A stretch of 38,610 nt of DNA, taken from contig JAFGEV010000141.1 of assembly GCA_016931385.1 (NCBI GenBank), positions 1 to 38,610 of the forward strand, written 5' to 3'. The stretch is from Prolixibacteraceae bacterium. GTDB lineage: Bacteria > Bacteroidota > Bacteroidia > Bacteroidales > Prolixibacteraceae. The notes beneath the pieces are model-generated. The model was not told the DNA's origin and ran no database searches. It saw only the letters and a list, made by a program, of their open reading frames with translations. Positions 19,501-28,438 of the stretch are shown piece after piece; the stretch's first letter is position 1, and each line of letters opens with the position of its first letter. Both the position numbers and the translations under genes were made by a program.

Positions 19501-19992
19501 GGTAACAGTGGCGAATATGTTTTATTAACTGATAAAAATGGAAAAGAGATACTTTCGTTTACCTACTCCGATCAGCTTCCCTGGCCGGTTGAAGCCGACG
19601 GTACAGGTTATTCCCTTACTTCGGTTGAAGATGACCCGAAAGGTGACCCCAATAACGTTGCATACTGGAAATTCTCATCGGCATTAAACGGTTCGCCTTT
19701 TGCAAACGACGATGGTTCAACTTCTTCAGACGATAATCCTTTTGCCTTAAAGTGTGATGTGAGGGTTTATCCAAACCCGGCTTCGGGTTTCATAAAGGTT
19801 TCGGTAAAGGGTACAGAAAATATTGTTGTTACTTGCTTTGATTTGCAGGGAAGGCTTAAGTTTAAAGAGGAGATTCTTTCAGGTGAAAAAATCGATTTGT
19901 CACCCTTTAGTCTCGATAATGGTTTGTATATACTTAGGATATTTGCAGGCGACAATATTTTTACCCAAAAGCTTGAGTTTATAGTCATTTGA
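16579..19992 (+). CDS. Secreted CotH-kinase-family protein with chitobiase-C-terminal-like segments, lamin-tail-like domain and T9SS sorting domain
   Basis: CotH-like region NAGLRIRGGNSAKNSNNPKHAFRLFFRKEYG...HLYLNGMYWGIFQTDERPEASFAESYLGGD; FGVIYTVDGSNPQ and GDIYFTTNGADPR repeats; lamin-tail-like NLEFIEFKNTGSEVLDLSGLKLDS; C-terminal VRVYPNPASGFIKVSVKG...LDNGLYILRIFAGDNIFTQKLEFI. Confidence 0.87.
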   Translation: MFLNNFFMTYRLLFVLQIFLVLSLKNIFAQINFNKGAEYRLLKGISTVDLPENWMADGSVSAGWDVAFAPFRYGDGDGGTELSDMRNYYSTFYLQTKFTAQNIDAISSVNFNISYDDGFVLWINGEEVIRRNAPVSLVPGALSPENHEWNDPLSIDLAVENLPIIEGENLVSIQVFNTTLGSSDAYFDMGIMGNVVQPELPMVDAEGISLTFSHNAGFYANAFELQVTASNDAFGVIYTVDGSNPQTSATAIKAGSVVAVTVDPDSETGRGRTPAFIVRASLWKEGFSPAFPVGNTYIFLDKVPEQSNPGGGWPSGSVNGQRIDYDMAADIVTNSKYSSMMGQALLEIPSISISTDLDNLFGYSQGIYVNASQKGEEWERDCSIELINPSGKEGFSVNAGLRIRGGNSAKNSNNPKHAFRLFFRKEYGEGKLHYPLFDDKGASEFDCFDLRCEQNYSWSMDGDPQNTLIKDIYSRDMQQQMGHLSAKGEYYHLYLNGMYWGIFQTDERPEASFAESYLGGDKEDYDIVKVNTQPWPYYNEVTEGTMDTWEDLWNLCRTGFQTNEQYFNLEGKDKNGKRIHDARVWVDIDNLIDFLLIIFYTGNFDAPVSAWGGNDMPNNFFAIINRENLSQGFKFVAHDSEHCMFVDEKNIDNGIHENRVNIGTTGAMKINRLLDFNPQWLHYRLCQNEEYRLRFADHAYKYLSEGGLFSPDTAHWYFERRALEIDTAIVAESARWGDAQQWGGSLNRDDHWLAELENLYDNYFPYRTDIVIGQLQDENLYPQYNAPRVSAEGTTVVENRHLFSAEVSVTVDRNNPTGDIYFTTNGADPRLPGGTISPDAINGGKSTSFQLTSNTLFKGRVKSGNAWGALNTVLFVKQEQDFSKFKVTELDYHPLDIIDGVDTIDQKNLEFIEFKNTGSEVLDLSGLKLDSAVTFTFPSGTLLFPGHFYVVASKPNSFFRRFGRYPDGNFQGQFGNSGEYVLLTDKNGKEILSFTYSDQLPWPVEADGTGYSLTSVEDDPKGDPNNVAYWKFSSALNGSPFANDDGSTSSDDNPFALKCDVRVYPNPASGFIKVSVKGTENIVVTCFDLQGRLKFKEEILSGEKIDLSPFSLDNGLYILRIFAGDNIFTQKLEFIVI

Positions 19993-20100
19993 TTATTTAT
20001 CGTATTGCCAAATCTGTCAATATTTCTAACAAAACTCATTATTTGAAGAAGGTCTAATGTAAGAATCAGATTTATAGCGTGATGTGCTTTATGTGCTTCA

Positions 20101-20163
20101 ACATTTATACAAGTTTTTTGAACATTTGGGACTGTTAAAAAAGTACAGAATCATGTTATTTAC
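20101..20163 (+). promoter_or_regulatory. Candidate HTCS operator/promoter, site C (upstream of susCD operon)
   Basis: ACATTTATACAAGTTTTTTGAACATTTGGG: half-sites at 20101 and 20122 (21 bp apart); -7-like TTATTTAC at 20156-20163. Confidence 0.65.
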
Positions 20164-20212
20164 ATTAACAAAATCCTGATTGATTTCTGCAAAATCAAAT
20201 GAATATTGAAAA

Positions 20213-20422
20213 ATGATGATTTTAACAAGCATGTTAAGGGAAGATAAGTACAAACCGCAGCAACTCCGTTTTGTTTGCCCTGTGTGTGAAAAATTTGTAA
20301 GCACGAAAGAATGGGAAGATTACGGAATGCATTTTCACTGTACCGAATATTATTTATCGGGGAGGTATCTAAAAGAAATTGAAATGAAAAAAGAAGGGAA
20401 TATACATCTAATAAAACTATGA
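20213..20422 (+). CDS. Small Cys/His-rich ORF (69 aa) in the susCD operon leader
   Basis: ATG start about 50 nt after the -7-like element of site C; stop 3 nt before the SusC ATG (20426). Sequence ...RFVCPVCEKFVSTKEWEDYGMHFHCTEYYLSGRYLKEIEMKKEG contains a CPVC...HFHC pattern. No family recognised. Confidence 0.5.
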   Translation: MMILTSMLREDKYKPQQLRFVCPVCEKFVSTKEWEDYGMHFHCTEYYLSGRYLKEIEMKKEGNIHLIKL

Positions 20423-20425
20423 TAA

Positions 20426-23400
20426 ATGAAATCTAACTTAATTGGAAAAACTCAATTGTTGCTGATTGTATTGCTTGTACTGGCGCTGCCATTATTTGCA
20501 GCCCTGCAGGTAAAAACCATCACAGGTACGGTAACCGATGAAAAGGGAGATGCTTTGCCCGGTGTTACCGTTAGGGTGATGGGTACCACAAGGGGCGTGG
20601 TCACTGATCCTGATGGGAAATACAGCATTGATGCTGAAGACGACGAAGTACTTTCGTTTTCGTTTATCGGGATGCAAACACAGGAGATATCGGTTGAAAA
20701 GAAAACCGTTATCAATGTGTCCTTATCAGCTGGCGTTGAAAATATCGACGAGGTGGTTGTTGTTGGTTATGGCGTTCAATCAAAAGAGTCGGTAGTAGGT
20801 GCAATCTCTCAGGTTTCGGGCGAAAAACTCCAGGCCATGAAAATGGGTGGCAGCCTCGAAAACTCACTTCAGGGTAGCCTGCCCGGCCTTACGGTAATCT
20901 CAACAGACCCGACACCTGGTGAAGAGTCTTTAAATGGTATTACGATGCTTATCAGGGGAAGTTCATCGCTTGGAAGCAACAGCCCGCTTGTAATTGTCGA
21001 TGGAGTTGAACGAAGCTTCTCGAACCTTGATCCAAATGAGGTGGCTTCCATTTCAATCCTGAAAGATGCTTCTGCAACTGCAGTTTATGGTATCAAAGGT
21101 GCAAATGGTGTTATCATTGTTACCACAAAACGTGGGCGTAAAGGTGCCGTGCAGCTCGAACTTTCAGCTGAAGTTTCGCTAAAAGAGGCAACCCGCCTGC
21201 CCGAGTACCTGAATGCTTACGAAACCCTTTTGCTTCGTAATGAAGCTTACCGTAACGACCAGAACTGGGATATGATGGTTTCTGACGAAGTGCTTGAACA
21301 TTACCGTACCCAGGATGCTCCCTGGTTGTACACCGATTTCGACTGGATGGGGTTTCTGTTTAAGCCCGGTTGGGATCAGAACTATAATGTGAATGCCCGT
21401 GGGGGGAATAACTTTGTTCAGTATTTTGTCTCGTTGGGATATTTACACGAAGGCGACATTTACACAGTAGGTGACCTTTTCCCATACGATTACGATCAAT
21501 ATAACGCCCACTATTTCCACGACAGGTACAACTTCAGGAATAACCTCGACTTTAATATCACAAAAACAACAAAATTGTCGGTTAACCTTGGCGGTAATAT
21601 CAAAAAGTGGGGAAGACCATTCGATAATTACACGCAGGAAACCTGGTTCAACCCGGTAACCCTGCCGGCATATTACCCTGCCGAAGTGCTTGATGAATTC
21701 CCCGACGATGTGATCCCTTATGATCAGGATAGAATCAGGATTGCCTGTAATCCCAGGTTCTTTAATACCAGGCTCGACTGGTTAGGTGGCCGTGGCTTTG
21801 AAAGATTGAAAAGCAATGAGTTAAATGCCGATGTGATCCTGGAACAAAAATTAGATTTCCTAACTAAAGGATTGACCCTTTCAGGAACCTATTCATATAA
21901 CGACTATGCACGTTATAAAGAGAGCTTCAAAACCGGCCCGGGTTTCTATGGCGAAATATTTGGTTATTACCTGAACCCTGCCGACACAACCTGGGGGCGT
22001 TACAATTCAGATGGTAACGAGGACTTTGACACACCGCAACCAAAGCTGATTTCGCATGGTGATGTGCTGGAATCCAGTTTCAGGAGCCTTTATTATAAGT
22101 TGCAGGCCAACTATGCGCGCAAATTTGGAGAACACAATGTTTCGGCAACTGCGGTTTTCAGTCGCCGTGAATCAACAAGTGGCTCTGCCTTTACACACTA
22201 TGAAGAAAACTGGGTTGCACGTGCCACTTACGATTTAAAAGGAAAATACTTTTTAGAAGCCAGTGTTGCACACACGGGATCAGAGAATTTTGCACCCGGT
22301 TTACGTTTCGGCACATTCCCTGCAACTGCAGCAGGCTGGCTGGTATCGGAAGAGAAATTCTGGAAAGATGCCATGCCATGGTTTAACCTTTTCAAGATGA
22401 AATATTCATGGGGTATTGTTGGTAGCGATGCCAATATAGCACGTTGGTTATACATATCGGAGTATACTTCAAGCGGAGGGATAAGTTTTGGATACCCGCA
22501 ACGAGGGTACAGTACCATTGCCGAAGGAAATGTACCCGTTAGTGATGTAACCTGGGAAAAGGCTGTGAAACAAAACCTGGGTTTCGAATTGGGCTTCTTT
22601 CAGAATATGATCACTTTGAATGTTGATTTTTATGACGAAAAAAGGGAAGATATCCTTCAGGAAAGGAAAAGGGTTCCCTCGTGGTTTGGCGCAGGGAGCA
22701 TAACAGGGAACATTGGCGAAACCAAGAGCCACGGTTTTGAGGTAGAAGTGAATTTTAACAAAACCTTGCCAGGAGGCCTTAACCTGTTTGCTTCGGCATA
22801 TTTAACCGGCAATGAAAGCCGCGTGGTTTTTTACGATGAACCAACCACAAAACCCTTCAACCTTAGTGTGGAAGGAAAACCCGTGGAACTTGCCGATAGG
22901 ATGGATTGGTATAACCCGTCAGCAGGTCTTGAAGTGGAAGGGTACTACCAGAATATTGATGAAATATTTATGGCAGCAGAGATGGGCCGTAACGGATCAA
23001 TTGTTGCCGGCGACCATTATTATCTCGATTTTAACGGCGATGGAAATATCGATGCCCAGGATTATGTTGTTACCGAACATCCGTATGCACCTGCATTCGT
23101 TTACAATGCAAAGTTTGGGTGCATTTACAAAAACTGGACTGCCCAGGTCGACTTCTACGGCGTGTCGGATGTTGAATACCAGATGCGCCAGGGAGGCATG
23201 TTCTATCTCTACCCGTTCTCACAGGATAAAGATAACGCGCTGCTGATCCACAACGATTACTGGACACCTGATAATCCCGATGCAACCTATCCCGCAGTGC
23301 ATACCAATGTGAATTATAACCCTAATTATACCTTTAGCAGTTTTGCCAATGTGAATGGGAGATATTTCAGGTTGAAAAATGCCAGGGTAAGCTACATCTT

Positions 23401-23584
23401 CAGGCTCGATGCATTTAAAAGTATTGGGATTCAGAGCGCTGAACTGGCATTGACAGGAACCAACCTGTTTACCTTCACTGAATACCCTCTGGGCGGAGAT
23501 CCCGAGGGGGCTAACTCAGGGGTTGATTTTGGCGCTTACCCGCAGTTAAGAAGATATTCACTCGAACTGAAAATTGTATTTTAA
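20426..23584 (+). CDS. SusC/RagA-family TonB-linked outer membrane protein (1)
   Basis: Carboxypeptidase-regulatory-like N-terminus (ITGTVTDEKGDALPGVTVRVMGTTRGVVTDPDGKYSI), TonB box-like DEVVVVGYGVQ, plug NSPLVIVDGVERSFSNLDPNEVASISILKDASATAVYGIKGANGVIIVTTKRG. Confidence 0.97.
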   Translation: MKSNLIGKTQLLLIVLLVLALPLFAALQVKTITGTVTDEKGDALPGVTVRVMGTTRGVVTDPDGKYSIDAEDDEVLSFSFIGMQTQEISVEKKTVINVSLSAGVENIDEVVVVGYGVQSKESVVGAISQVSGEKLQAMKMGGSLENSLQGSLPGLTVISTDPTPGEESLNGITMLIRGSSSLGSNSPLVIVDGVERSFSNLDPNEVASISILKDASATAVYGIKGANGVIIVTTKRGRKGAVQLELSAEVSLKEATRLPEYLNAYETLLLRNEAYRNDQNWDMMVSDEVLEHYRTQDAPWLYTDFDWMGFLFKPGWDQNYNVNARGGNNFVQYFVSLGYLHEGDIYTVGDLFPYDYDQYNAHYFHDRYNFRNNLDFNITKTTKLSVNLGGNIKKWGRPFDNYTQETWFNPVTLPAYYPAEVLDEFPDDVIPYDQDRIRIACNPRFFNTRLDWLGGRGFERLKSNELNADVILEQKLDFLTKGLTLSGTYSYNDYARYKESFKTGPGFYGEIFGYYLNPADTTWGRYNSDGNEDFDTPQPKLISHGDVLESSFRSLYYKLQANYARKFGEHNVSATAVFSRRESTSGSAFTHYEENWVARATYDLKGKYFLEASVAHTGSENFAPGLRFGTFPATAAGWLVSEEKFWKDAMPWFNLFKMKYSWGIVGSDANIARWLYISEYTSSGGISFGYPQRGYSTIAEGNVPVSDVTWEKAVKQNLGFELGFFQNMITLNVDFYDEKREDILQERKRVPSWFGAGSITGNIGETKSHGFEVEVNFNKTLPGGLNLFASAYLTGNESRVVFYDEPTTKPFNLSVEGKPVELADRMDWYNPSAGLEVEGYYQNIDEIFMAAEMGRNGSIVAGDHYYLDFNGDGNIDAQDYVVTEHPYAPAFVYNAKFGCIYKNWTAQVDFYGVSDVEYQMRQGGMFYLYPFSQDKDNALLIHNDYWTPDNPDATYPAVHTNVNYNPNYTFSSFANVNGRYFRLKNARVSYIFRLDAFKSIGIQSAELALTGTNLFTFTEYPLGGDPEGANSGVDFGAYPQLRRYSLELKIVF

Positions 23585-23602
23585 TCCGGAAATCTGAAAA
23601 AA

Positions 23603-25342
23603 ATGAAGAAAATAGTATCAATAATCATGATAGCACTTTTGTTTTGGGGATGTGAAGAATACCTCGACAAAGTGCCCGATTCCGAAGGGATGACCGAAGA
23701 AGAAGTTTTCACCGACTATCTTAACTTCAAGAAGTTTCAGGACCGGATGTATAAGGACATGCTCGATTATGTGGCCGATTACGAGTATTCGTTTATCGCT
23801 GCTGTGTGCGACGAAGGGACAACAAGTTGCCGTTGGGAAACCCTGCCTGTTGTTCAGAACGGAAACTGGTTGCAATGTTACGGTTTAGCGCAGGCTTTGC
23901 AGTTTTCAACAGTATGGAGGGCATGGGAAAGCATACGTATTGCCAATATGTCGCTCGAAAAACTGCCTATGCTCGAAAATGCTTCCAATCAGCAAAAAGA
24001 TGAACTGAAGGGGCAGGCACATTTTATGAGGGCCTGGTATTATTACGAAATGTTGAAGCGTCAGGGAGGGATGCCCTATCTCACCAGGACACTTGGTCCT
24101 TCCGACGATTTTGCCCTGCCACGCCTTTCGTTCGATGAAACTGCCCATATGATTGCTGCCGATTGCGATACAGCTGCTTCGCTCTTGCCTGTGTCATGGC
24201 CGAATAACGAATACGGGCGTCCGACACAAGGGGCTGCCATGGCCTTAAAGGCAAATACTTTCCTGTTTAATGCAAGCCCGTCGAACAATTCATCAAACGA
24301 TCAGGCCAAATGGGAAGAAGCCGCGCAGGCTGCCTGGGATTTAATCAAATTCTCGGAGGATAACAGTGTGTACAGCCTTGTTGAGTGCAATTCAACCGAC
24401 CAGGTAACATACATGTCGCCCGAGGGGGTAAAAACCATTGAATTCACCGGCGGTTACGACAGCATATTTAACTATGAACCTTTCGTAGATGAAATTATCT
24501 GGGAATATGCTTCACAAATGCAAAACAGTGGCCGTTACTCTGTGTTTTCAACCACCAACCTTGTTACCGGTGGGATCATTCAGGGGTATAGCCCCTCACA
24601 AAATATGGTTGATTTGTATGAAACCAAAAACGGCCTTGCCATTGGTGACGATCCTGGATACAATGAGCAGGATCCTTATGTAGACAGGGATCCCCGCTTT
24701 TACCATAATATTTTGTTTAACCGTGAAAGGTGGACCAGTAAAACCGATTACTACCTGAGTCTTTACAATGGAGGTGAAGAACGTCAGGCTGCTGAACATT
24801 ACAGCAAAACAGGCTACCTCGCCCGAAAATTCTGGGTCGACAACATTGACCAGTGGTCCGATGCAGTCCATCCCATTTCGCACTGTATTTATTTCAGGTA
24901 TACTGAAGTTTTAATGTGGTATGCCGAAGCCTGCAACGAAATCGGAGGTCCGGCGCACACACTCTCCGGGGCTAATCTTAGCGCTTTGGATGCGGTGAAC
25001 AAAATCCGTGCACGTGTTGGAATGCCCGGTGTTAATGCAATGTATACAAGCAGCAAGGAAGCATTCCGGGAAAGGATCAAGAACGAACGTGCCGTAGAAT
25101 TCTTCCTTGAAGGAAAACGCTTCTTTGACTTGTCACGTTGGGGCGATGCTTCAAAAGTTAAGCATAAGGAAATATACGGGATCAACATTGCCGAAGATGC
25201 ATCACAGCCAACAGGGTATGTATTTAACCGTTCTACAGAACCCGTTGTTACTTTGACGTTTGATCAGAAACATTACAAGTGGCCCATCCCACTGGAAGAT
25301 GCGACCATGTTTGAAGAATTTAAACAGAATCCGGGATGGTAA
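23603..25342 (+). CDS. RagB/SusD-family nutrient-binding outer membrane lipoprotein (1)
   Basis: Lipobox ALLFWGCEEYLDKVPD; AHFMRAWYYYEMLKRQGGMPYLTR; KNERAVEFFLEGKRFFDLSRWGDA; C-terminal YKWPIPLEDATMFEEFKQNPGW. Confidence 0.97.
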   Translation: MKKIVSIIMIALLFWGCEEYLDKVPDSEGMTEEEVFTDYLNFKKFQDRMYKDMLDYVADYEYSFIAAVCDEGTTSCRWETLPVVQNGNWLQCYGLAQALQFSTVWRAWESIRIANMSLEKLPMLENASNQQKDELKGQAHFMRAWYYYEMLKRQGGMPYLTRTLGPSDDFALPRLSFDETAHMIAADCDTAASLLPVSWPNNEYGRPTQGAAMALKANTFLFNASPSNNSSNDQAKWEEAAQAAWDLIKFSEDNSVYSLVECNSTDQVTYMSPEGVKTIEFTGGYDSIFNYEPFVDEIIWEYASQMQNSGRYSVFSTTNLVTGGIIQGYSPSQNMVDLYETKNGLAIGDDPGYNEQDPYVDRDPRFYHNILFNRERWTSKTDYYLSLYNGGEERQAAEHYSKTGYLARKFWVDNIDQWSDAVHPISHCIYFRYTEVLMWYAEACNEIGGPAHTLSGANLSALDAVNKIRARVGMPGVNAMYTSSKEAFRERIKNERAVEFFLEGKRFFDLSRWGDASKVKHKEIYGINIAEDASQPTGYVFNRSTEPVVTLTFDQKHYKWPIPLEDATMFEEFKQNPGW

Positions 25343-25382
25343 TTCCTAAGGTAAAAAAGTAATACGATTAAAAAGTTATCGA

Positions 25383-28300
25383 ATGAAGCAAATAATAAGC
25401 ATAAAACTGTTGGTAATTCTGGCCATAATTGTAAACATTCAATTGTTTGCGCAGGAAGAAGAATTTGCAACGGTTTCAGTTAAAGGAAAAGTGCTCGGTG
25501 AAAATGCTGAACCCTTGTCGAACATTGAGTTAAAAGCATTTATGAGCAACGATATAGCCCTTACAAATGCACAGGGCGAATTTGAAATTGATGTGGTGGA
25601 AAACCGCACCGACCGGATAACCATCGATGAGCCGGGATACCTGCTTAAAGTAGTGGCTGTAATGAATGGTAACCTGACTGAAGAAAACCTGGTACTCGAA
25701 AAACAACTTGTTTTTGATCCGGCCAATGATGTTGAACTGCCCTTCAGAAGCCTGAAAACAACACGGACGGTTTCATCGGTTTATACGGTTACTGCCGATA
25801 AGCTGGGATCATTTCCGTCAGGGTCATTTCTCGATGCTTTATCGGGCCTGGTGCCCGGAATGGTGGTTGTACAGAATACTTCAACACCGGGAAGTGAGTC
25901 TTCATCTGTGCAAATTCAGGGGCAGTCGGCAACGATTTATGTCGATGGCGTAATACGCGACCCGTCCGATCTGATTGCCGAAGAAGTTGATAAGGTTGAA
26001 ATCCTGAAAGATCAGGCCAGCCGTGCCCCGCTGGGAATTTATGGCTCCGGTCCTGCAATATGGATTTCAACACGACAGGGAGACAGCTTTAACCGTGAAA
26101 TGGGCTTTTCAGCCGAATATGGCATGAACATGGCCACGGCAATTCCCGAATATACCGATGCCTGGGAATATGCGACCCTTTACAACCAGGCTATGGTTAA
26201 CGACGGATTTGAACCCTATTATTCCGACGATGCCTTAAACGCGTATAAAAACAATGCCGACCCGGTAAACTACCCGAATATTAATTACCTCGACAGGTAT
26301 GTACGCCCGTCTTCACCTTTCCTGAAAGCAAATATCCACTTTGCAGGGGGTGATGAGAAAGTGAACTATTTTTCGATGATCAGTTATATGGGAAGCGAAG
26401 GCCTGGAAGCCGTTGGTGAAAAGTATTCCAGCGACAGGTTAAAACTCCGGGGGAATGTGAACATCAAACTGAATGAATTGATCAGAATGAATGTAAATAT
26501 CTCGGGTATGTACAAAGGGAGCAGAAATCCCCATGAAAATATTTTTATACTTAACTCGGTCATCCCGGCCAATGCCCATCCGATCTCTTTTAACGATTCG
26601 TTGATTGTTAGCAACGATTATCCTATAAACATTGAAAACGAACTGGTATATGGCGGATTCAGGGAGTCAACAACCTTAAGTACGCAAAACAATGCAACCC
26701 TGTATTTCGACCTGTCCGATTTTGTTGAAGGACTTAGTGCAAGGGCTTCGGCTGCGTTCGATGTAACGAGTTTTATAACTACAGGGAAGTACGAGTCGGC
26801 GCCTTTGTACCGGCTGGTGGAAAGCAGTACCGGTGCCGATTCTATAGAACTTGTATCGGCCGAGGTTAAAGTGCAGAATAAATCTGTATTGTCAAACAAC
26901 ATATTGCGAAAAACAGTAGCCAGTTTATCGTTGAATTACGACCGCACGTTCGGCAAACATGCAGTAGCCTCAAACCTGAGTTACTATCAGGGCGCGTTTG
27001 AACAAAACGCCTATACAGGCTACCAGCCAGAAAAAATGCAGGATTTTACATTAAGCGCAACCTATACTTACGATGACAAGTACACGGTTCAAATAGATCA
27101 GGTTTTGTCGGGGAGCATGAGAATGCCAAAAGGGAAGAGGTTTTCGTATTACCCGACCATTGGCGCAGGCTGGACGATTAGCAACGAAGATTTCCTGAAA
27201 GAAAGCAATGCAATCGACTTTTTAAAACTGAATGCTTCGTTTGGCATCATGGGCGTAAATGATTTTACATACCTGACCGGCGATTTTTTACTTAGCGATT
27301 ATGATACGTATTATTTATACGAAACCCTTTGGGAACAAAGAGGCTCATGGCTAAGCGGTATTGCCGGGAAGTTTGGAACACCCATTAATGGCTATATTAT
27401 TAAGCAGGTTGCCAGCGACCAGTATACTGTTCCTAAAAAGCGGTATATAAATGTTGGTATTCAAGGCGCTATGTTCGATAATTCGCTTACCGTTGACCTG
27501 AACTATTACAACATGAGCAATTATGACATGATTTCCCAGATGAAGAGCTATACACCTTCATTGTTTGGTGGTGGTGGATTTTTGCCGGCAACAAACTTTG
27601 GAGAGATCAACTACTGGGGCTTCGATGGCGCTGTTCAGTATACAAAAACTGTCGGTGATTTTACAGTTAGCGCCGGGGCAAACGCTCTGTATCATCGAGG
27701 AAAAATCATTGAATGGGATGAACCTTTAAACCTTGACGATTACCGCAAAAATGCCGGTAAGGAAACCGATGAATATGTAATGTACAACGCGCTTGGGCTT
27801 TTCCAGAACCAGGATGAAATAGATGCCAGCGAAGTATATCAAACCTTTGGTTCTGTTGTTCCGGGCGATATCAAATACGAAGATTACACCGGCGACGGCA
27901 TTGTTGACGAAAAAGACATGTACCGCACAGGCGCACATGCTCCGCGTATATACTACGGAGTTAATATCTCTTTAAGTTACAAGGGCTTTAAAATTAAAGC
28001 TGTAGGGCAGGGACGCACCGATGGTGAAATGATGTTGGCATACAATTCTTATTTTAATAACACGGGGAACAATCAGAATTTCTCGAAAGCAGTTCTTGAT
28101 AGCTGGACAGAATCCAATACCGATGCAAGATTCCCGAGGTTAACCACAACATCGATCAATAATATGCAAACATCTTCTTTCTGGCTTACTGATGCTTCCT
28201 ATTTCAGATTGAAAAATGTGGAAGTAAGTTATACCTTGCCTAAGAATATTTCCAGGAAAATGCTGATGGGCAACTGCACTGTCTTTTTGCGTGGTTCGAA

Positions 28301-28418
28301 CCTTTTCGAAACATCTGAACTGTCGGAATTCGGTATCGATCCCGAAAATAATTATGCCGGTATGTATACATATCCAATTTATGAAACCTATACGGTTGGG
28401 GTAACATGTATGTTTTAA
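25383..28418 (+). CDS. SusC/RagA-family TonB-linked outer membrane protein (2), divergent N-terminal region
   Basis: Signal peptide; VKGKVLGENAEPLSNIELKAFMSNDIALTNAQGEFEI; plug-like ATIYVDGVIRDPSDLIAEEVDKVEILKDQASRAPLGIYGSGPAIWISTRQG; beta-barrel ending YTVGVTCMF. Confidence 0.93.
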   Translation: MKQIISIKLLVILAIIVNIQLFAQEEEFATVSVKGKVLGENAEPLSNIELKAFMSNDIALTNAQGEFEIDVVENRTDRITIDEPGYLLKVVAVMNGNLTEENLVLEKQLVFDPANDVELPFRSLKTTRTVSSVYTVTADKLGSFPSGSFLDALSGLVPGMVVVQNTSTPGSESSSVQIQGQSATIYVDGVIRDPSDLIAEEVDKVEILKDQASRAPLGIYGSGPAIWISTRQGDSFNREMGFSAEYGMNMATAIPEYTDAWEYATLYNQAMVNDGFEPYYSDDALNAYKNNADPVNYPNINYLDRYVRPSSPFLKANIHFAGGDEKVNYFSMISYMGSEGLEAVGEKYSSDRLKLRGNVNIKLNELIRMNVNISGMYKGSRNPHENIFILNSVIPANAHPISFNDSLIVSNDYPINIENELVYGGFRESTTLSTQNNATLYFDLSDFVEGLSARASAAFDVTSFITTGKYESAPLYRLVESSTGADSIELVSAEVKVQNKSVLSNNILRKTVASLSLNYDRTFGKHAVASNLSYYQGAFEQNAYTGYQPEKMQDFTLSATYTYDDKYTVQIDQVLSGSMRMPKGKRFSYYPTIGAGWTISNEDFLKESNAIDFLKLNASFGIMGVNDFTYLTGDFLLSDYDTYYLYETLWEQRGSWLSGIAGKFGTPINGYIIKQVASDQYTVPKKRYINVGIQGAMFDNSLTVDLNYYNMSNYDMISQMKSYTPSLFGGGGFLPATNFGEINYWGFDGAVQYTKTVGDFTVSAGANALYHRGKIIEWDEPLNLDDYRKNAGKETDEYVMYNALGLFQNQDEIDASEVYQTFGSVVPGDIKYEDYTGDGIVDEKDMYRTGAHAPRIYYGVNISLSYKGFKIKAVGQGRTDGEMMLAYNSYFNNTGNNQNFSKAVLDSWTESNTDARFPRLTTTSINNMQTSSFWLTDASYFRLKNVEVSYTLPKNISRKMLMGNCTVFLRGSNLFETSELSEFGIDPENNYAGMYTYPIYETYTVGVTCMF

Positions 28419-28438
28419 TGAATTTAAAAAAGAGTAAT

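Noticed and set aside
22812-23246. 144-aa plus-strand alternative-frame ORF within SusC 1
   Set aside because: Out-of-frame overlap with a confident SusC; no signal, motif or promoter.
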